Source of the DNA: Geoglobus acetivorans
GTDB taxonomy: Archaea; Halobacteriota; Archaeoglobi; Archaeoglobales; Archaeoglobaceae
Assembly: GCF_000789255.1 (NCBI RefSeq)
Contig: NZ_CP009552.1
Coordinates: 1,178,001-1,242,000, forward strand
Direction of reading: 5' to 3'
Length of the DNA: 64,000 nucleotides
The translations under genes were made by a program, and so were the position numbers. This document shows, piece by piece, positions 56,090 to 64,000 of the stretch (the first letter of the stretch is position 1; each line of letters starts with the position of its first letter). Below the pieces are notes generated by a model. The model was not told the DNA's origin. It was given only the letters and a program-made list of their open reading frames with translations, and ran no database searches.

Positions 56090-57024
56090 CAGACCACCTC
56101 TTCGTTTATTTTCAGAATTATTTCAGCAGCCTTTTCAATTTCATCGAGCTTTATTCTTTCCCTGTCAGTATGGCAATCCACGAGGTTTCCTGGACCCCAG
56201 ATTGTAACTTTCCACCCATTTTTCTTGAAATTGTAGGCATCGGTCCAGGAATGCATCACAGACCTTTTCCCAGCATATTTTTCAATTTCTGGGATTTCAT
56301 CGCATCTTATGGGTTCATAGAACTCAGAAAACTCAACATCTGCATCCAGACTCTCAAGCTCGTTCCTCATTTCAAACATATCCACATCAAAGTCGAATAT
56401 GAAGCTGAGTCTCACCTCACACAGGTCCGGGATTGCGTACAGGTTAGATCCACCCTTCAGTTCCTGAACGGAAAACATGTACTTGCTTTTAAGCTCGATA
56501 ATGGCTTCAATTGCCTTTTCAATCGCATTAACACCTTCATTCCAGTAGGCGCCATGGACAGGTTTCCCGTAAAACTTCAGAACCACCTCTGCGCTTCCGA
56601 GCTGTTTCTCAGCAACACTCAGATTTGTCGGCTCCATGACCACCGCTCTGCCGGAAAAATTCTCTGAAAAATGTTTCGAACCACTTCCTCCCTCCTCCTC
56701 ATCAACAAGAAACGCGAAATTCAGCCCGAGCCTGTCAGTGGCCTCCATTGCACCGAGTATTGAAGCCATGCTGCCCTTTGCATCGGCAACTCCTGTACCG
56801 TAAGCGTATTCTCCATCAAGCCGAAAATCTGCCTTTCGCTCAACAGTATCGAGATGGGTCACAAACCAGAGATCACTTTCGCCCCTCACATAAAGGTTGC
56901 CGAGATTGTCAATCTCGGGATGAAATCCGTATTTCTTTATGAGTCCCGAAACATAATCCCGTATCCTTTCTTCATAACCCGAAGGGGAATCGATATTCAC
57001 GAGCTGCTCGAGAATTTTTATCAT
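56089..57024 (-). CDS. M20-family deacylase (LysK/ArgE/DapE-like)
   Basis: A 311-residue zinc amidohydrolase. The metal ligands are in THLDTVE, GTGVADAKGSMAS and DEEEGGSGSKHF, with a final metal His in the HT pattern near the C-terminus (VDCHTDRERI). The short length resembles LysK-type [amino group carrier]-lysine hydrolases and archaeal ArgE. Directly upstream of dapF, it probably releases a protecting group in lysine or arginine synthesis. ATG 57024 is chosen, since the longer start would overlap the divergent GNAT promoter. Confidence 0.85.
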   Translation of the reverse strand: MIKILEQLVNIDSPSGYEERIRDYVSGLIKKYGFHPEIDNLGNLYVRGESDLWFVTHLDTVERKADFRLDGEYAYGTGVADAKGSMASILGAMEATDRLGLNFAFLVDEEEGGSGSKHFSENFSGRAVVMEPTNLSVAEKQLGSAEVVLKFYGKPVHGAYWNEGVNAIEKAIEAIIELKSKYMFSVQELKGGSNLYAIPDLCEVRLSFIFDFDVDMFEMRNELESLDADVEFSEFYEPIRCDEIPEIEKYAGKRSVMHSWTDAYNFKKNGWKVTIWGPGNLVDCHTDRERIKLDEIEKAAEIILKINEEVV

Positions 57025-57041
57025 CGGAAGAATTTTCAACA

Positions 57042-57521
57042 GTGCTGAATAAAAAACCATCTGTGAAAATCAGACGAGCGAGAAGAGATGACATCGATTA
57101 CTTCATCGAGCTTTACAGAGCAGCCTACAGGGGCTACGAAGAATATGCATACACCACAACCAGAGATATAAGAGATTACTTCAAATGGCTGCATGGAAGA
57201 GACAGAGAAGGCATTTTTGTGGCAGTTATCGATGACGTTCCTGTTGGTTTTGCGGCCTGTGACTCAGGCTGGTTCAGCAGAATGGAGAGGAAGATAGTTG
57301 CAGAGCTTCACGAGCTTTTTGTGAGAGAAGACCTGAGGGGAAAAGGCGTCGCTTCCAAACTCCTTATAAGGGCTGAAAACTACGGAAGAGAAAAGGGTCG
57401 GGACGAGATGGGCTTGTGGGTGGGGGAAAAGAATGAACCCGCAAAAAGGTTTTATCTCAAACACGGATTCAGAGAAAGCGGCAAGCTTGGAAGATGGATA
57501 AGGATGGTCAAAAGAATTTAG
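57042..57521 (+). CDS. GNAT-family N-acetyltransferase
   Basis: A 159-residue acetyl-CoA-dependent transferase with the GNAT pattern: IRRARRDDIDYFIELYRAAYRG, then FVAVIDDVPVGFAAC, ELFVREDLRGKGVASKLL (acetyl-CoA loop R-G-K-G-V-A) and NEPAKRFYLKHGF. The substrate is unknown. A TATA-like element at 57013-57020 about 25 bases upstream supports the GTG at 57042, though GTG 57063 is possible. Its stop overlaps the end of the convergent next gene by 4 bases. Confidence 0.88.
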   Translation: MLNKKPSVKIRRARRDDIDYFIELYRAAYRGYEEYAYTTTRDIRDYFKWLHGRDREGIFVAVIDDVPVGFAACDSGWFSRMERKIVAELHELFVREDLRGKGVASKLLIRAENYGREKGRDEMGLWVGEKNEPAKRFYLKHGFRESGKLGRWIRMVKRI

Positions 57522-57973
57522 ATGTTCTCAAGCTCCCTGCTGTATCTCTCCTCATCTTCGAGAATTTCGAGAATCTTGCTTCGTATGGAGACATAAACAC
57601 TTTCTTCAAGCTGGGGTTTCAGCTTCTCGTCGGTAAATTTGAGCAGCATCTTGTATATCCTGTAGGCCTGCTTTTCAAGCACCTTAATATCGAAGCGGTC
57701 CACTTCGCCCTTCCAAAGCTCGAGAAGAAGATATACGTTTTTCTCATAGTCGGATATGTCAAAGTCATGCTCGTAACTGATTTCGTGGAGAACCTCCTGA
57801 AGGAGAATCTTGTGCTTTTCGTTGTCGACCATCAGCCTGAAAACAAAGTCATCGTCAGCCCGATCACACGTCCCGATAAGACCGAGCAGTCTGATTGCCA
57901 CCAGATTCTCGTTCAGATATGCGTACTTCAACAGATTCAGGAATATCTGCAGTTCCCTGACATTCAAATTCAT
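57518..57973 (-). CDS. Uncharacterised all-helical protein
   Basis: A 151-residue protein predicted to be almost wholly helical (VRELQIFLNLLKYAYLNE, then FRLMVDNEKHKILLQEVLHEIS and a charged C-terminal helix ending DEERYSRELENI). The paired E-K-H and D-E-E-R elements about 80 residues apart recall ferritin-like/rubrerythrin iron sites, but the pattern is incomplete. Start ATG 57973 is about 25 bases after a TATA-like element (aaaatattt). No family is recognised. Confidence 0.6.
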   Translation of the reverse strand: MNLNVRELQIFLNLLKYAYLNENLVAIRLLGLIGTCDRADDDFVFRLMVDNEKHKILLQEVLHEISYEHDFDISDYEKNVYLLLELWKGEVDRFDIKVLEKQAYRIYKMLLKFTDEKLKPQLEESVYVSIRSKILEILEDEERYSRELENI

Positions 57974-58054
57974 CGATAATAGAATCTCCATACGAATTAA
58001 ATATTTTACTCGCAGGATTAAACTGAAAATTTATACGTTCAGCATATCTGAAAA

Positions 58055-59200
58055 TCAGAGAGATTCTACAAACTCCTTCATTCTGTCCACCGCAAGCCTG
58101 AGTTTTTCCATTGATACAGCATAGGCACATCTAACATGGTTCGCTCCGCATTCACCAAAGGCATCCCCTGGAACCACAGCGACGTTCTTTTCCATCAGAA
58201 GGCGTTCGGCAAACTCCATGCCGCTCAAACCGGTAGAACTTACATCAGGGAAAGCATAGAACGCGCCATCCGGCATGACAACGTCGAACATCTCTCTCAG
58301 GCGCTTTATGAAGAAGTTCCTTCTCCTTATGTACTCTGCTCGCATCATTTCAAGCTCATCTTCACCGTTTCTCAGCGCTTCCAGGGCGCCAACCTGTGCA
58401 GTTACAGGGGCACAGAGCATGGAATACTGATGAATTTTCACCATGCCTTCGAGTATGTCATAAGGTGCTATCGCATACCCGACTCTCATTCCCGTCATCG
58501 CAAAGCCCTTTGAAAAACCGTTCAGGATTATAGTTCTATCCTCCATTCCGTTCAGTGAGGCAATTGATACATGTTTGAAGCTGTAGCTGAGTTCAGCATA
58601 AATCTCATCAGAGATAACCAAACAATCAAGCTCCAGCACGGCATCAGCAAGTTCCTCAAGTTCCTTCTTCGTATAGCTCACGCCGGTAGGGTTGTTCGGA
58701 TAGTTCAGCATCAGTACCTTGACATTTCTGTCCTTGTATTTCACAAGGTCCTCGTAAGTAACCTTGAAACCGGGGCAGGTGGATACATTAACAACCTCGG
58801 CTCCGGTCAGATAAGCAAGAGGAGAATATGAAACGTAAACCGGCTCGGGGACTATAACCGTCTCACCCGGATTGACCACTGCTCGCAATGCAAGATCGAT
58901 ACCTTCACTGACACCGGTCGTTATTAATACGTTCTCCTCAGAAAACTCAGCTCCGAATCTCCTGTAGTAATCGGCAATTGCCTCCCTCAATTCAAGAAGG
59001 CCATAGTTGGAGGTGTAGGATGTAATCCCCTTTTCAAGACTGTAAATCATCTCCTCCCGGATCCTCCAGGGAACGGGAAAATCAGGTTCACCAACGCCCA
59101 GGCTTATAACGTCATCTCTGCCAATTATCAGCTCAAAAAACCTTCTGATTCCAGAGGGCTTAAGCTCTCTGACCCTTCTGTTCAATCTTTCACGGGACAA
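58055..59200 (-). CDS. Class I/II aminotransferase
   Basis: A 381-residue PLP enzyme. Motifs: SLGVGEPDF, NYPNNPTGVSY, ISDEIYAELSY, the PLP lysine in NGFSKGFAMTGMRVGYA, and VRCAYAVS with the substrate Arg. The preferred start is the TTG at 59200, seven bases after ggagg, giving MSRERLNRRV; the ATG at 59230 would overlap the Lrp gene by 41 bases. The gene overlaps its upstream Lrp-type regulator, so it is a probable target. The specificity (aromatic, alanine or aspartate) is not determinable. Confidence 0.88.
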   Translation of the reverse strand: MSRERLNRRVRELKPSGIRRFFELIIGRDDVISLGVGEPDFPVPWRIREEMIYSLEKGITSYTSNYGLLELREAIADYYRRFGAEFSEENVLITTGVSEGIDLALRAVVNPGETVIVPEPVYVSYSPLAYLTGAEVVNVSTCPGFKVTYEDLVKYKDRNVKVLMLNYPNNPTGVSYTKKELEELADAVLELDCLVISDEIYAELSYSFKHVSIASLNGMEDRTIILNGFSKGFAMTGMRVGYAIAPYDILEGMVKIHQYSMLCAPVTAQVGALEALRNGEDELEMMRAEYIRRRNFFIKRLREMFDVVMPDGAFYAFPDVSSTGLSGMEFAERLLMEKNVAVVPGDAFGECGANHVRCAYAVSMEKLRLAVDRMKEFVESL

Positions 59201-59678
59201 TTGCAAGCCTCCTGTCTTCCTCATCTTCAAAGAGAAGTGCTCCCTCTTCCTTATACGTTCTCAGGAGAAAGTGCGTGTTGGTGTCTCTGACCTCCGGAAT
59301 CGTTGAGATTTTCTCGGCAATGAAAAACGAAATGTCCTTCAGCGATTTGCCCTTAACCACAACCTGAAAATCATATTCCCCACTCACAAGCCTCACAGCA
59401 TGGACTTCAGGGAATTTGGCAATTCTCTTCGCAATATCATCGTAACCCTTTTCCCTGCTAAGATTTACCCTGACGTCTATTATGGCATATACTTCCTCAA
59501 CACCGGCCTTTTCCCAGTTGATGAGAGTCTTGTACTTCAGAATGACACCATCATCCTCGTATTTTTTAATAATTTCCTCAACCTCCCGAACATCCATATT
59601 GAGCATTTCAGCTATTTCGTTACTCGAAATTCGTGAATTGTTTTCAAGAATTTTGAGAATCTCAATTTCCCTGCTCAA
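59190..59678 (-). CDS. Lrp/AsnC-family transcriptional regulator
   Basis: A 162-residue protein with an N-terminal helix-turn-helix (SREIEILKILENNSRISSNEIAEMLNM) and a C-terminal RAM/ligand-binding domain (VRLVSGEYDFQVVVKG). TTG 59678 is preferred, with ggtgat about 6 bases upstream; the GTG 59687 lies within that site. It overlaps the start of the aminotransferase gene, and autoregulation with amino acid sensing is likely. Confidence 0.9.
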   Translation of the reverse strand: MSREIEILKILENNSRISSNEIAEMLNMDVREVEEIIKKYEDDGVILKYKTLINWEKAGVEEVYAIIDVRVNLSREKGYDDIAKRIAKFPEVHAVRLVSGEYDFQVVVKGKSLKDISFFIAEKISTIPEVRDTNTHFLLRTYKEEGALLFEDEEDRRLAIVP

Positions 59679-59812
59679 CGAAATCACCTATGTTAGAGAA
59701 TGGCAATATCTTTTAAATTTTTTCCATCGAATCCTGCTAAAGGGTCAGAATGGGTGGACTGCGAAAAATCTTAAATTACGATGACCCTAAATCAGTCGAG
59801 CCTGAAACCAGA

Positions 59813-59824
59813 ATTTTTATATTC
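59813..59824 (+). promoter_or_regulatory. TATA box of tRNA-Leu
   Basis: atttttatattc centred about 35 bases before the tRNA-Leu 5' end. The rest of the gap between the Lrp gene and tRNA-Leu (59688-59853) holds the leftward Lrp promoter (aatttaaaag, about 59709-59719) and nothing else I can identify. Confidence 0.5.
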
Positions 59825-59853
59825 TGTTCGAACTCACAGATAACCCAACCGAT

Positions 59854-59937
59854 GCGGGGGTTGCCGAGCCAGGAAAAGGCGCCAGATTCAGGGTCTGGTC
59901 CCGGAGGGGTCCGAGGGTTCAAATCCCTCCCCCCGCA
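59854..59937 (+). tRNA. tRNA-Leu (anticodon CAG)
   Basis: A class II tRNA with a long variable arm (tcccggaggggtcc). GCGGGGG pairs with CCCCCGC, anticodon stem CCAGA/TCTGG encloses TTCAGGG (anticodon CAG), T-arm GAGGGTTCAAATCCCTC; discriminator A, no CCA encoded. About 160 bases to the next gene end (60098) hold no feature I can support. Confidence 0.95.
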
Positions 59938-60097
59938 TGCCCCTGTTTTCAGGATTTAAGTGGGTCATATAGGCAGATAGATGAATGCAGCCTTTGCAAA
60001 CCGCAAATGCTTGATTGCCGGAGTCGAGTTTTTTGACCGTGCTTCTTGGATGCATGCGAACACTGAAAGAACCATGCAGGTTGATAATAAAAAAAGA

Positions 60098-61141
60098 TTA
60101 GTCCGGTATAAACTCAGGCGGTCTGACAGCCTTGAGCTTTATCGCATTCTTCCTGCATCCAACCACGCAGACGCCACAACCAAAACATTTCTCAGGATTG
60201 ACCCTGGCTTTCATCTTCCTGCCACCATCCGGCGAGTACATTTCCACCGCATCAAAATGGCACCTCTTCACGCAGGTCTGGCATCCTGTGCATGCCTCGT
60301 CGTCAACGTAAGCCTCATACCTGCTTTTTTCGAGCTGTACACCGAGAGGCACATTTGCGGCCCTTGACGAGAGGAAAAACTCACAGCAGTCTCCGCAGCA
60401 GTTGCAGTTCACCGTTACAATGGGGTCTACAATTTTTGAGGTGTTGGCCCACGTGTGGATAAGTCCATCTTTTTCAGCCTCGGCAATGATCTGGAGAGCC
60501 TCTTCGACAGAAATCTCTCTGCCTGATCCCCTGGCGATGGCGTATTCTGCGCCTCTCCCGAACTGAATGCAGTGCCACGTGCTGAATTCGTCCGTAAAGC
60601 TGCATCCGTCAGATGCAAGCCTTGTAACATTCCTGCAGGAGCATGGAACGACGGCAATCTTTTTCTGAGCTTTTATCATCTCCCTGATGTCCTCGTAGGG
60701 CAGCACATCCGGCAGGTCCTTTACTGCCTGGTAAGCAGGCACAACCCTCCAGAACTTCAAACCCATGTCGGTGAGCATTCTGCCAACCACCGGGTTCATC
60801 TCCCTGTCCCCGAACTCCTTCCAGAGCCTGGCAAATTCCGGATCGTTCATGTGCTGTGAGGCCATGGTCGCGTCGTGGAGCTGAATAATATCCCTCACAA
60901 ACTTGTAATGGTCCTTCTTCCCGAAATCCCTGGGAATGACAACCCCTCTGTAAAAAAGGCCATCGAGTATCTCTTTCACCCTATCAACGTCCATTCCCAG
61001 CTTCTCGGAAATCTCATCAACACTTCCGGGCAGAGCGGCAGCAACTCTGGCTTCTTCCTCACTCATGATGTATTCGAGAATACTTCTGAGCAGCCGGGAA
61101 TCCGGAAAGCCCAGCCTCTTCATCAAGATTTCATAGCTCAC
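60098..61141 (-). CDS. Ferredoxin-type iron-sulfur protein with N-terminal winged helix
   Basis: A 347-residue protein. The N-terminal 70 residues form a helix-turn-helix-like domain (SVDEISEKLGMDVDRVKEILDGLFYRGVV). The middle has cysteine clusters (PCSCRNVTRLASDGCSF; NCNCCGDCCEF) and the C-terminus two [4Fe-4S] ferredoxin motifs (CTGCQTCVKRCHF and CFGCGVCVVGCRK). The family is found in anaerobes metabolising fatty or aromatic acids. It lies 9 bases downstream of the 4-hydroxybutyryl-CoA-dehydratase-like gene and so probably serves as its electron carrier or activator. Confidence 0.85.
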   Translation of the reverse strand: MSYEILMKRLGFPDSRLLRSILEYIMSEEEARVAAALPGSVDEISEKLGMDVDRVKEILDGLFYRGVVIPRDFGKKDHYKFVRDIIQLHDATMASQHMNDPEFARLWKEFGDREMNPVVGRMLTDMGLKFWRVVPAYQAVKDLPDVLPYEDIREMIKAQKKIAVVPCSCRNVTRLASDGCSFTDEFSTWHCIQFGRGAEYAIARGSGREISVEEALQIIAEAEKDGLIHTWANTSKIVDPIVTVNCNCCGDCCEFFLSSRAANVPLGVQLEKSRYEAYVDDEACTGCQTCVKRCHFDAVEMYSPDGGRKMKARVNPEKCFGCGVCVVGCRKNAIKLKAVRPPEFIPD

Positions 61142-61150
61142 GTTTCCACC

Positions 61151-62578
61151 TCACTCCTTTATTCCTGTCAGATACTTGGCTATTTCCTTCTTCTCCTCAA
61201 AGTTGTAACTTCTCCAGATGGCAATGTCCTCCATGACCGGAGAACCACCACCATGCACTCCGGCAACGGCCTGAACACCGCCAAAAGACGAGCACAGAAT
61301 GTTCGATATCCCGAAAAGACACCTGTAAACGTTTTCTGCAGGAACGTCTGACCGTCTTTTAATGTACTTCTCTATATATGGCCTGGTTTCTGGATTCAGG
61401 AAATCCTCCGCAAAGGGCAGCGCCGCAGGCAGACCACCCGACAGCTCCGCCAGAATCTCCAGTTCGTGGTAGTAGTTCAGCCCGGCATACCTTCTGCCAA
61501 CATTGGCGTAGATTTCGTTCGGGAGAAATGTTCCGGCCGGCGTCTTTGTCCCGTTTATGGCTGAGGCTATACCCGCAGCATAGACGAGCTCAGCAACCGA
61601 TGCAAGCTCAACGAGCTTTTCCCGGATGTTGTGTTTGTCGTAGATGTTGCTGTATTCGGCTATCAAAGCTCCGAACCCCATCACGATGTCCGTGGTGGCT
61701 GGCTTGCAGCCCGTGTAGCTGTGCCTGTGGAATAATGCAAAGAGGTGTGCCGAGAGGGTGGCGTACTTATTCTCACCGCACAGAAAAACCCTGTCCCACG
61801 GGACAAAGACGTCGTCAAAGATTACAAAACCCTCGTCATCCCCGACATTTGCCTGAGGCATGTTCATCTCTTCCGGAGCCCTCAGAGAGGATGTCCTTGA
61901 GATTATTTTCACACCCTCAGCGTCTGCCGGAACGGCAAACGCAACGCTGTAATCCTTATCTGCAGGCGTCATGGCTCTTGTTGGAACAACTATTATCTCA
62001 TCGGCCACTGCAGACATGGTGATGCAGTTTTTCGCCCCTCTGACGACAATGCCATCGCTTCTCCGCTCAACAACCCTGAGATACATGTCAGGGTCTTCCT
62101 GCTCGTGAGGTCTTCTGCTTCTATCACCCTTTACATCAGTCTGGGCGCAGGCAGCAGTCAGGTCCCTGCCCTGAAATTCCTTCAGATATTCAGCGAACCT
62201 CCTGCTGTAATCAGTGCCATGCTCCATGTCCGCAGCATACGTTGCGATTGACAGAGCATTTATCGCATCACAGCCCATACAGCGCTGAATGCATCCTCCC
62301 ACGAGATGGCAGAGTTTTCTCGTCATCTCCTGCTTTGCAAGCAGGTCTTCAGCAGATTGATTGATATGTGTGAACCTGTTAATCTTCTTCCCGGTCAGAT
62401 GAGATCGTGTAGTCAGGAGATCCTTATAATCCGGATGGTCTGCGAGTTCAAACGTTTTCGACATGACATACAACCCGCCTCGAAGTCTGGGGTCGTCTCT
62501 TTTCACCCTCTTTCCCCCAACATACACGTTGGGTTTCATGCTGTACAGGTCATTCCGGTATTCCTCAACAGTCCTCAT
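61151..62578 (-). CDS. 4-Hydroxybutyryl-CoA dehydratase / vinylacetyl-CoA isomerase family protein
   Basis: A 475-residue enzyme of the 4-hydroxyphenylacetate 3-hydroxylase flavoprotein superfamily. The ligands of the [4Fe-4S] cluster in 4-HBD are matched: two Cys four apart in GGCIQRCMG, and a His with a Cys seven residues later in LFHRHSYTGCK. Flavin-binding AVPADAEGVKI and NSxxxAG-like GVHGGGSPVMED are also present. It should catalyse radical dehydration of 4-hydroxybutyryl-CoA or a related CoA thioester. It is transcribed with the Fe-S protein. The exact substrate is unproven. Confidence 0.9.
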   Translation of the reverse strand: MRTVEEYRNDLYSMKPNVYVGGKRVKRDDPRLRGGLYVMSKTFELADHPDYKDLLTTRSHLTGKKINRFTHINQSAEDLLAKQEMTRKLCHLVGGCIQRCMGCDAINALSIATYAADMEHGTDYSRRFAEYLKEFQGRDLTAACAQTDVKGDRSRRPHEQEDPDMYLRVVERRSDGIVVRGAKNCITMSAVADEIIVVPTRAMTPADKDYSVAFAVPADAEGVKIISRTSSLRAPEEMNMPQANVGDDEGFVIFDDVFVPWDRVFLCGENKYATLSAHLFALFHRHSYTGCKPATTDIVMGFGALIAEYSNIYDKHNIREKLVELASVAELVYAAGIASAINGTKTPAGTFLPNEIYANVGRRYAGLNYYHELEILAELSGGLPAALPFAEDFLNPETRPYIEKYIKRRSDVPAENVYRCLFGISNILCSSFGGVQAVAGVHGGGSPVMEDIAIWRSYNFEEKKEIAKYLTGIKE

Positions 62579-62751
62579 AATCTAAACTGACTAATCATTT
62601 TATTTAATTTTTTCGTATTCTATTAAAAAAATCAGGTTATTGAATCGTCAAATATGAAATAACATTTCGACATATTCATCAGGCTACGAACAAAAAACCG
62701 GCATCGGGCAGCCCCATGACTCAGAGTTTTAGAGGCAGAACAGACGGCGAT

Positions 62752-62760
62752 AAAAAAAAG
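62752..62760 (-). terminator. T-tract terminator after the enoyl-CoA hydratase gene
   Basis: Eight A residues on the plus strand (62752-62759) give a T8 run in the leftward transcript about 22 bases after the hydratase stop. The rest of 62579-62751 is AT-rich and contains the promoter of the dehydratase gene (TATA-like sequence near 62600-62612). Confidence 0.55.
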
Positions 62761-62780
62761 AGGATCTCTCCGAGAAAACA

Positions 62781-63587
62781 TTACCTGCCCATGAACTCAG
62801 GCTTTCTCCTCTCAAGAAATGCGGAGAATCCCTCCCTGAGATCCTCAGTCTTCAGAGACACCATGAGAGATAGCAGCTCATAATACAGCCCAGACCGCAG
62901 ACTGGATTCCATTCCCCGCTCTATCGCAATTTTCGCCATTTTGATTACCAGCGGACTTTTTTCTGCAATCTTTCTGGCGAAATCGACGGTCTTTTGTTCC
63001 AGTTCGCTATCAGTGGTGAGGATATCAACCAGACCAAGCTCTGCTGCCCTCTTTCCGTCCACGACATCTCCGGTGTAGATCAGCATCTTTGCCTTTGATT
63101 CACCCACCCGCTTTGAAAGCCTCTGAGTGCCTCCCCACCCGGGTATGAACCCGATACCTGCTTCAGGGAAGGCAAATAGCGCACTCTCGCATGCAAATAT
63201 GAAATCACAGCACAGCGCCAGCTCCAGTCCCCCTCCCATGCATATTCCGTTGACCATTGCTATTACAGGTTTGGGATAGTCGTCAATGAAATTGAACAGC
63301 CTCATGACGTTATCAACGCTTTTGTGGTACTCTGACAGGACGTCAGGGCTATTGATGTCAAATTCCAGCTCCCTCAAATCGTCACCTGACGAAAAGGCCT
63401 TTCTTTTTCCCTCAACTTCTGCACCGGTGATTATGACCACTCTGATACCATCGTCCTCTGCAAGCTCTTTCAGCACCTCCTCAAGCTCGTGTCTCAGGCT
63501 GGCGTTTATCGCATTCATGACTCTGGGTCTGTTGAGGTAAACTTTCGCAATCCCGCCATCAAGAATTTCAACCCTAATGCATTCCAT
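62781..63587 (-). CDS. Enoyl-CoA hydratase/isomerase family protein
   Basis: A 268-residue crotonase-fold enzyme. Family motifs: VYLNRPRVMNAIN, AFSSGDDLREL (oxyanion hole), NGICMGGGLELALCCDFIFA, and FPEAGIGFIPGWGGTQRLSKRVG with the two usual catalytic glutamate positions (one is Glu in FPEAGIG). It probably hydrates enoyl-CoA intermediates in beta-oxidation. The second residue start MECIRVEIL is preferred over GTG 63593. It follows the acyl-CoA synthetase gene by 21 bases on the same strand. Confidence 0.9.
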   Translation of the reverse strand: MECIRVEILDGGIAKVYLNRPRVMNAINASLRHELEEVLKELAEDDGIRVVIITGAEVEGKRKAFSSGDDLRELEFDINSPDVLSEYHKSVDNVMRLFNFIDDYPKPVIAMVNGICMGGGLELALCCDFIFACESALFAFPEAGIGFIPGWGGTQRLSKRVGESKAKMLIYTGDVVDGKRAAELGLVDILTTDSELEQKTVDFARKIAEKSPLVIKMAKIAIERGMESSLRSGLYYELLSLMVSLKTEDLREGFSAFLERRKPEFMGR

Positions 63588-63608
63588 TTTCACAACCCCT
63601 CTGAAGGA

Positions 63609-64000
63609 TCAGTCCAGATTGAGCCGTTCAGACTCTTTAATCAGCTCTTCTCTGATGACCTTGCCCGTTGCCGTGAGAGGTAGTTCGTCCCGAATTATTG
63701 CTCTCTTTGGAACATTGTAGGGAGCCATGTTATCCCTGCACCACTTCAGGATATCTTCTTCACTCACCTTTCCAGCGTACTCTCTCTTCAGCTTGACAAA
63801 CGCTACAGGCACCTGCCCTTTCTCCGCATCATCCACGCCCACAACTCCAACCAGCTCGATTGCCGGATGTCTCAGCATTATGAACTCTATCTGAGTGGGA
63901 TAGACGCTTATCCCGGAAACTTTGAGCATGTACTTCTTTCGGGAAAGGTAGTACAGCAGTCCATCCTCGTCATACATCGCAACATCTCCCGTGAACAGCC
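63609..64000 (-). CDS. Acyl-CoA synthetase (AMP-forming), C-terminal part (5' end outside window)
   Basis: The last 130 residues of an ANL-superfamily ligase. Reading into the window is LFTGDVAMYDEDGLLYYLSRKK (hinge motif with the conserved GD and RKK), then KVSGISVYPTQIEFIML, HPAIELVGVVGV and the catalytic Lys in LPLTATGKVIREEL. It activates a carboxylic acid to its CoA thioester; chain length cannot be predicted from this part. It lies upstream of the enoyl-CoA hydratase in the same operon. Confidence 0.92.
   Translation of the reverse strand, partial: LFTGDVAMYDEDGLLYYLSRKKYMLKVSGISVYPTQIEFIMLRHPAIELVGVVGVDDAEKGQVPVAFVKLKREYAGKVSEEDILKWCRDNMAPYNVPKRAIIRDELPLTATGKVIREELIKESERLNLD

Noticed and set aside
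59720-59853. Possible C/D-box small RNA (ACGATGA ... CTGA) before tRNA-Leu
   Set aside because: The C box has a mismatch and no D'/C' pair is visible, so it is not supported.
59981-60367. A 128-codon plus-strand frame after tRNA-Leu
   Set aside because: It mostly overlaps the Fe-S protein gene in antisense and has no recognisable content.

Overview
The window is a chromosomal segment of a hyperthermophilic euryarchaeon, most likely of the order Archaeoglobales. Evidence: rpoB is split (B'/B'') and sits in the archaeal order rpoH-rpoB2-rpoB1-rpoA1-rpoA2-rpl30e-nusA-rpsL-rpsG-fusA-tuf-rpsJ. A bacterial-type gyrA is present, with FprA/rubredoxin/superoxide reductase genes, 4-hydroxybutyryl-CoA-dehydratase-like and beta-oxidation genes, TATA-box promoters, many leaderless or GGTG-led starts, and tRNA genes without encoded CCA. 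I cannot name the species from the sequence alone.

Region 1 (1-1993): the 3' end of aroE, a convergent HD-domain phosphohydrolase, tRNA-Pro(TGG), and a degraded integrase N-terminal relic. Region 2 (about 1994-15367): an apparently intact 13.4-kb provirus in the 3' end of tRNA-Gln(TTG), bounded by a 12-bp direct repeat. It carries a tyrosine integrase; a right-strand morphogenesis block (2-TM protein, 4-TM protein, large signal-peptide/C-terminal-anchor spike, polytopic membrane protein, small ORF, P-loop ATPase, small membrane protein); a cargo block (RelE/RelB-like pair, DUF2283 protein, two lipoproteins); an HxlR-type regulator divergent from an operon of tiny overlapping ORFs; and a large HUH replication initiator. 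The order VP3-like / VP4-like / ORF6-like / ORF7-like / VP8-like ATPase is that of pleolipoviruses. From memory, a related virus of Archaeoglobus (AvPV1, proposed Thalassapleoviridae) has been described. This is the most interesting system in the window.

Region 3 (15.4-22.4 kb): disulfide-exchange genes (VKOR, thioredoxin-like, CcdA), an LEA14-like lipoprotein, a purine permease, ribH, an aminotransferase, a RecA/KaiC-like ATPase and RNase Z. Region 4 (22.4-35.5 kb): one long left-strand transcription/translation operon led by tRNA-Lys. Region 5 (35.6-47.2 kb), right strand: an ATP-cone nuclease, a MerR regulator, tiaS, hjc, phosphopantothenate synthetase, hisD, aspS, then a chromosome-condensation block (coiled coil, smc, scpA, scpB). 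tRNA-Glu lies on the opposite strand inside it. Region 6 (47.2-47.8 kb): a graveyard with a transposase tail and a second integrase N-terminal relic running into tRNA-Ala(GGC).

Region 7 (47.9-59.7 kb), mostly left strand: a TusA-like protein, rubredoxin-FprA and superoxide reductase (oxygen defence), a Dph6-like ligase, an ornithine cyclodeaminase/alanine dehydrogenase, a five-gene overlapping operon (M20 deacylase-dapF-Dus-like-gyrA-cupin), a GNAT protein, and an Lrp regulator overlapping its aminotransferase. Region 8 (59.8-64 kb): tRNA-Leu(CAG), a Fe-S protein paired with a 4-hydroxybutyryl-CoA-dehydratase-family enzyme, an enoyl-CoA hydratase and the C-terminus of an acyl-CoA synthetase, suggesting CoA-thioester (fatty or aromatic acid) catabolism.
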